From contig NW_026728905.1 in assembly GCF_030272615.1 (NCBI RefSeq), forward strand, positions 230,001-252,500: a stretch of 22,500 bases of DNA. Reading direction: 5' to 3'. The position numbers were made by a program, and so were the translations under genes. Positions 18,317 to 22,500 of this stretch are shown here, piece by piece. The DNA comes from Cryptomeria japonica (Eukaryota > Streptophyta > Pinopsida > Cupressales > Cupressaceae). Below the pieces are notes generated by a model, which worked only from the letters and a program-made list of their open reading frames with translations, did no database searches and was not told the origin of the DNA. The first letter of the stretch is position 1, and every line of letters begins with the position of its first letter.

Positions 18317-18700
18317 CACCAAGTGCGCACCCGGGGCAAACCGAGCGCCTTGGTGCACCGGGGCAAGATCGAGCGTGCACCCGAGGCGCCCCGAACATGC
18401 ACCAAGGTGCACTCGGCCCACATGTGAGCGCAGGTCGTTGCGCCCGAGGTGGTGTGTGGGCACCGCGTTGCAGACGGGACACTGCACGCACACGACGCCC
18501 CGTCCAGGTGCACGCACGTAGGCCGGGCCGGGTGCACACCCGACGCCCTAGCAAGGTGCGCGCACCCGGGCAGGGCTCACACTTGGCGAACGGGGCGCAC
18601 TTCGCGAGGGAGGGTGTGCACCTCGACGGGGGTGGGTGGCCGGGGTGGATTCGCACGTGGGTCGCGGTTTGCTAAGTACACACTGCGACAAGCTCATAAC

Positions 18701-18819
18701 GGGTGCGATCATACCAGCGTTAGTGCACCGGATCCCATCAGAACTCCGCAGTTAAGCGCGCTTGGGCCGGAGTAGTACTGGGATGGGTGACCTCCCGGGA
18801 AGTCCCGGTGTTGCACCCT
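18701..18819 (+). rRNA. 5S ribosomal RNA gene, copy 2
   Basis: Identical to the gene at 12685, 6016 bp downstream in the same orientation. Helix I ends are GGGTGC and GCACCC, and the A box (18750-18765) and C box (18780-18799) are intact. Its flanks are also identical to copy 1, so both genes should be equally competent for Pol III. Confidence 0.98.
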
Positions 18820-18824
18820 TTTTT
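18819..18824 (+). terminator. Pol III terminator of 5S copy 2
   Basis: T6 run directly after the 3' GCACCC. Confidence 0.9.
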
Positions 18825-19281
18825 AGTTTTTCGCCGGGCGTCGCAATGCTATTTGAATAAACCTTTTGCCCGTTTGCGTTCTCGTCGGGGCCGGGCCGGG
18901 CCGGGGTGCGCTGCCCGCACTACCGCGCGCGCGGGGGCGACACCGAGCGCGCACCCGAGGCGCCCCGAGCACACAGGCCACGGTGCAACCCGGGCGTTGT
19001 GCGCGCACCCCGGTGCGCCCGAGGTGCTGCGCGCGCACCCAGGTGAAATCGGTGTGCACCTCGGCCAGTGCGCGCTCGGTCGAGTCGCGCACGTTGGCCA
19101 AGGTGCACGGTGATGTTTCTTACTCTAAGGTTCCGCACCAGACGCCCGGGACAGGTGAGCGAAGCTGGGCGGGGCCGGGTGCGCGGCCGGGGCAGGTGCA
19201 CGCAGCTGGAGAGAGCTTTGGAGCACACCAGAGGTGCGCACCTTGGAGCACACTTCGGAGCGCACCAATGATGCGCTCCAT

Positions 19282-19365
19282 TCAAAAGTTTCCTGAAAAG
19301 GCAAAAAAAGTTGAGATTATAGAATTTCCCACTTGAGAGATTGTAAAAAAAAAAAATTTAAAATG
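19282..19365. other. AT-rich block 1 (unit 2)
   Basis: Copy of 13266-13349, including the A12 run. Confidence 0.75.
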
Positions 19366-21485
19366 AAGGAAACGCGGGTGCCAAGGTGTGCGCGCCCGGG
19401 TGCGCAGCCCAGCCAAGGTGTGCGCACCAAGGCGCCCACCCTGGCGAAGGTGCACGCAAGGTGCGCACCCGAGGCAAACCGGACAATTAACCCAACTTTC
19501 GACTTCGCGCGCACCTGCGCACCTTGGAGCGCACTTCGGAGCGCTCCTTGGTGCGCACCAATCTTGGGCACCTCGGAGTGCACCATGGCGCCCACCAAGG
19601 TGCGCACCCGGGGCAAACCGAGCTCCGACTTCGTGCGCACCTTGGAGCGCACGAAAGGTGCGCACCATGGCGCCCACCAAGGTGCGCAGCCCAGCCAAGG
19701 CGTGCGCATCAAGGTGCGCACCCGGGGCAAACCGAGCTCCGACTTCGTGCGCACCTTGGAGCGCACAAAGGGTGCGCAACCCAGCCAAGGTGTGCGCACC
19801 CCGGGCAAACCGAGCTCCGAATCGTGCGCACCTTGGAGCACACTTCGGAGCCCTCCTTGGTGCGCACCGATGTTGCGCACCTCGGAGCGCACCCGGGGAA
19901 AACAATGCAATTAACCCGACTTTCGACTTCGTGGGCACCTCGGAGCGCTCTCGGGTTCGCACCTCGGAGCACACCGAGGTGCGCACCTTTGATGCGCTGC
20001 CTTCACCAATTTCCAGAAAAGGCAAGAAAACATTGAGAAGGTGTGCGCACCGAGGTGCCCACCCTGGCGAAGGTGCACGCGAGGTGCGCACCCGGGGCAA
20101 ACCGGGCTCCGACTTCGTGCACGCCATGCTGCGCACCTTGGAGGGCCATGGTGCGCACCTTGGAGCACACTTCGGAGCGCTCAATGGTGCCCAACCCAGC
20201 CAAGGTGCCCACCGCGGCGAAGGTGCACGCGAGGTGCGCACCCGGGGCAAACCGGGCTCCGACTTCGTGCACGCCGCACCTTGGAGCACACTTCGGAGCG
20301 CTCCTTGGTGCGCACCAGGGCGCGCAACCCAGCCGAGGTGCCCACCCCGGCGAAGGTGCACGCGGGGTGCGCACCCGGGGCAAACCGGGCTCCGACTTCG
20401 TGCACGCCATGGTGCCCACCGCGCCAAGGTGCACGCGAGGTGCGCACCCGGGGCAAACCGGGCTCCGACTTCGTGCACGCCGCACCTTGGAGCACACTTC
20501 GGAGCGCTCCTTGGTGCGCACCAGGGCGCGCAACCCAGCCGAGGTGCCCACCCCGGCGAAGGTGCACGCGAGGTGCGCACCCGGGGCAAACCGGGCTCCG
20601 ACTTCGTGCACGCCATGGTGCCCACCGCGGCGAAGGTGCACGCGAGGTGCGCACCCGGGGCAAACCGGGCTCCGACTTCGTGCACGCCGCACCTTGGAGC
20701 ACACTTCGGAGCGCTCCTTGGTGCGCACCATGGTGCCCACCAGGGCGCGCAACCCCGCCGAAGGTGCACGCGAGGTGCGCACCCGGGGCAAACCGGGCTC
20801 CGACTTCGTGCACGCCGCACCTTGGAGCACACTTCGGAGCGCTCCTTGGTGCGCACCAGGGCGCGCAACCCCGCCGAAGGTGCACGCGAGGTGCGCACCC
20901 GGGGCAAACCGGGCTCCGACTTCGTGCACGCCATGGTGCGCACCAGGGTGCCCACCGCGGCGAAGGTGCGCACCCGGGGCAAACCGGGCTCCGACTTCGT
21001 GCACGCCGCACCTTGGAGCACACTTCGGAGCGCTCCTTGGTGCGCACCAGGGCGCGCAACCCAGCCGAGGTGCCCACCCCGGCGAAGGTGCACGCGAGGT
21101 GCGCACCCGGGGCAAACCGGGCTCCGACTTCGTGCACGCCATGGTGCCCACCGCGGCGAAGGTGCGCACCCGGGGCAAACCGGGCTAGGACTTCGTGCAC
21201 GCCGCACCTTGGAGCACACTTCGGAGCGCTCCTTGGTGCGCACCATGGTGCCCACCAGGCCGCGCAACCCAGCCAAGGTGTGCGCACCAAGGTGCACGCG
21301 AGGTGCGCACCCGGGGCAAACCGGGGTCCGGCTTCGTGCACGCCGCACCTTGGAGCACACATCGGGGCGCTCCCGGGTTCGCACCGGCGTTGCGCACCGT
21401 GGTGGGCACCTCGGAGCGCACCGTGGTGGGCACCTCGGAGCACACCAAGGTGGGCAGCGAGGTGCGCACCTTTGATGCGATGCCT
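19366..21485. repeat. GGTGCGCACC spacer with 207-bp units in unit 2
   Basis: Copy of 13350-15470. It contains both differences seen between the units (20050 and about 20423). The one-base loss moves the reading frames, so the very long open frames differ in length and register from those in unit 1. That is further evidence that they are not under coding constraint. Confidence 0.9.
19999..20039. other. AT-rich block 2 (unit 2), truncated
   Basis: Copy of 13983-14023. Confidence 0.75.
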
Positions 21486-21570
21486 TCACTAATTTCCATA
21501 AAAGGCAAAAAAAAACGAGATTTTAAAATTTCCGTTTTGAAAGATAGTGAGAAAAAGGGAATGCTGGTGC
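21486..21570. other. AT-rich block 3 (unit 2)
   Basis: Copy of 15471-15555, with the same AAGGG variant. Confidence 0.8.
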
Positions 21571-21705
21571 CATCTTGAGCCCGCCCTGGTGCGCAGCCCA
21601 GCCAAGGTGTGCGCACCAAGGTGCCCACCCTGGCGAAGGTGCGCGCCCGGGCAATTAACCCAACTTCCAACTTCGCGCGCGCCAGGGTGGGAGCGCACCC
21701 AACAA

Positions 21706-21795
21706 CCGGGCCTGGGAAGAGCCAATGCGAGAAACCCCACCAAACGCTCTGACAAAAAAAGAGGGGGCGCTCCAGTAACCCCGCTTCGGAGCGCA
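21706..21795. repeat. 90-bp conserved segment, occurrence 3
   Basis: Copy of 15691-15780 in the second unit. Confidence 0.7.
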
Positions 21796-21979
21796 CCCTG
21801 GGCAAACCCAGCCAGGGTGCCCACCCCGGCCAAGGTGCAGGCGAGGTGCGCACCCGGGGCAAACCGGGCTCCGACAACGTGCACGCCGCACCTTGGAGCA
21901 CACTTCGTAGCGCTCCCGGGTGCGCACCTCAGAGCACACCAAGGTGGGCAGCGAGGTGCGCACCTTTGATGCGCTGCCT

Positions 21980-22060
21980 TCACTAATTTCCAGAAAAGGC
22001 AAAAAAAAGAGGAGATTTTAAAATTTCCGTTTTGAAAGATAGTGAAAAAAACGGAACGCG
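21980..22060. other. AT-rich block 4 (unit 2)
   Basis: Copy of 15965-16045 with the CCGTTTT/AAAACGG hairpin. Confidence 0.8.
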
Positions 22061-22174
22061 GGTGCCATCTTGAGCCCGCCCTGGTGCACAGCCCAGGTAA
22101 GGTGCCCACCCTGGCAAAGGTGCGCACCCGGGCAATTAACCCTACTTCCGACTTCGTGCGCGCCAGGGTGGCAA

Positions 22175-22264
22175 CCGGGCCTGGGAAGAGCCAATGCGAG
22201 AAACCCCACCAAACGCTCCGACAAAAAAAGAGGCGGCGCTCCAATAACCCCGCTTCGGAGCGCA
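22175..22264. repeat. 90-bp conserved segment, occurrence 4
   Basis: Copy of 16160-16249 in the second unit. Confidence 0.7.
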
Positions 22265-22449
22265 GCCGGGGCAAACCCAGCCAAGGTGCCCACCCCGACG
22301 AAGGTGCACGCGAGGTGCGCACCCGGGGCAAACCGGGCTCCGACAACGTGCACGCAGCACCTTGGAGCACACTTCGAAGCACTCCCGGGTGCCCACCGGC
22401 GTTGCGCACCGTGGTGGGCAGCGAGGTGCGCACCTTTGATGCGCTGCCT

Positions 22450-22500
22450 TCACTAATTTCCAGAAAAGGCAAAAAAAAATGAGATTTTAAAATTTCCGTT
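22450..22500. other. AT-rich block 5 (unit 2), cut by window end
   Basis: Copy of the start of 16435-16515; the window stops inside AAATTTCCGTT. Confidence 0.75.

Larger units (their letters stand above)
17446..22500. repeat. 6016-bp 5S-containing unit, partial copy 2 (runs off window)
   Basis: It repeats 11430 onward to the window end, which corresponds to about 16485 of copy 1. By eye I find A14034 to C20050, and GGCG (14407-14410) to GCC (about 20423-20425); the latter shifts the offset from 6016 to 6015. All other landmarks checked agree. Such identity means a very recent duplication, active homogenisation, or an assembly duplication. Confidence 0.95.

Noticed and set aside
12685-18819. 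5S-carrying TRIM/Cassandra retroelement or an LTR pair
   Set aside because: Those elements carry a diverged 5S-like stretch in short LTRs. Here the complete 5S with its T6 stop sits within direct repeats of more than 5 kb that abut each other, with no primer-binding site or polypurine tract seen.
1-22500. 18S, 5.8S or 26S rRNA, and tRNA genes
   Set aside because: No stretch resembling the conserved ends or cores of the large rRNAs, and no A/B-box tRNA structure, was seen on either strand.

Overview
This window holds no protein-coding gene that I can support. It is repeat-built nuclear DNA of a land plant and reads as ribosomal DNA intergenic spacer (IGS). The firm gene calls are two identical, full-length plant-type 5S rRNA genes on the + strand (12685-12803 and 18701-18819). 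Each has an intact internal control region and is followed by a T6 Pol III stop. Details of the 5S (GCGTTAGTGC in the 5' part, AAGCGCGCTTGGGCCGG in the A-box region) fit a gymnosperm or other early-diverging land plant better than a flowering plant. That is recollection of family patterns, not a search, and I cannot name the species.

Left part (1-10.2 kb). About 25 tandem copies of a 188-bp repeat fill ~740-5461, with degenerate copies in 1-740. From 5.4 to 10.0 kb, 13 copies of a box CCCCTATATAAG recur. Read on the - strand it is CTTATATAGGGG, which matches the plant RNA polymerase I start-site consensus TATATA(A/G)GGGG. The copies fall into three classes with periods of about 440-490 bp, 311 bp and 157 bp. 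The simplest reading is an array of spacer promoters, possibly including the gene promoter, firing leftwards towards an 18S gene outside the window. The 188-bp array would then lie in a long 5' external transcribed spacer. Each of the three leftmost promoters has an inverted repeat with a conserved loop just inside the predicted transcript. A palindrome-rich array of 38/52-bp units (8341-8966) separates the 311-bp and 157-bp classes.

Middle (10.2-11.95 kb). This is a G-rich minisatellite built on GGTGGGTGCCAAG/GGTGGGTGCTAGG, with a good G-quadruplex motif at its right end.

Right part (11430-22500). A 6016-bp unit is present once in full and again as a partial copy cut by the window end. In order it contains: minisatellite tail, T-rich degenerate repeats, GC-rich leader, 5S gene, a dense GGTGCGCACC spacer with a 207-bp higher-order repeat, and a section of 355-514 bp units each opened by an AT-rich block. 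By eye the two copies differ at only two places in about 5 kb.

Taken together, the window looks like a linked ('L-type') 35S-5S rDNA spacer in which the 5S genes point away from the Pol I-like promoters, on the opposite strand. Neither 18S nor 26S sequence is in the window, so the link to the 35S locus rests on the promoter motif and on sequence motifs shared between the left and right parts. The many long open frames, on both strands, are by-products of GC-rich tandem repeats. I found no clearly new molecular system. The most interesting points are the multi-class promoter array, its stem-loops, the divergent 5S placement and the 6-kb duplication.
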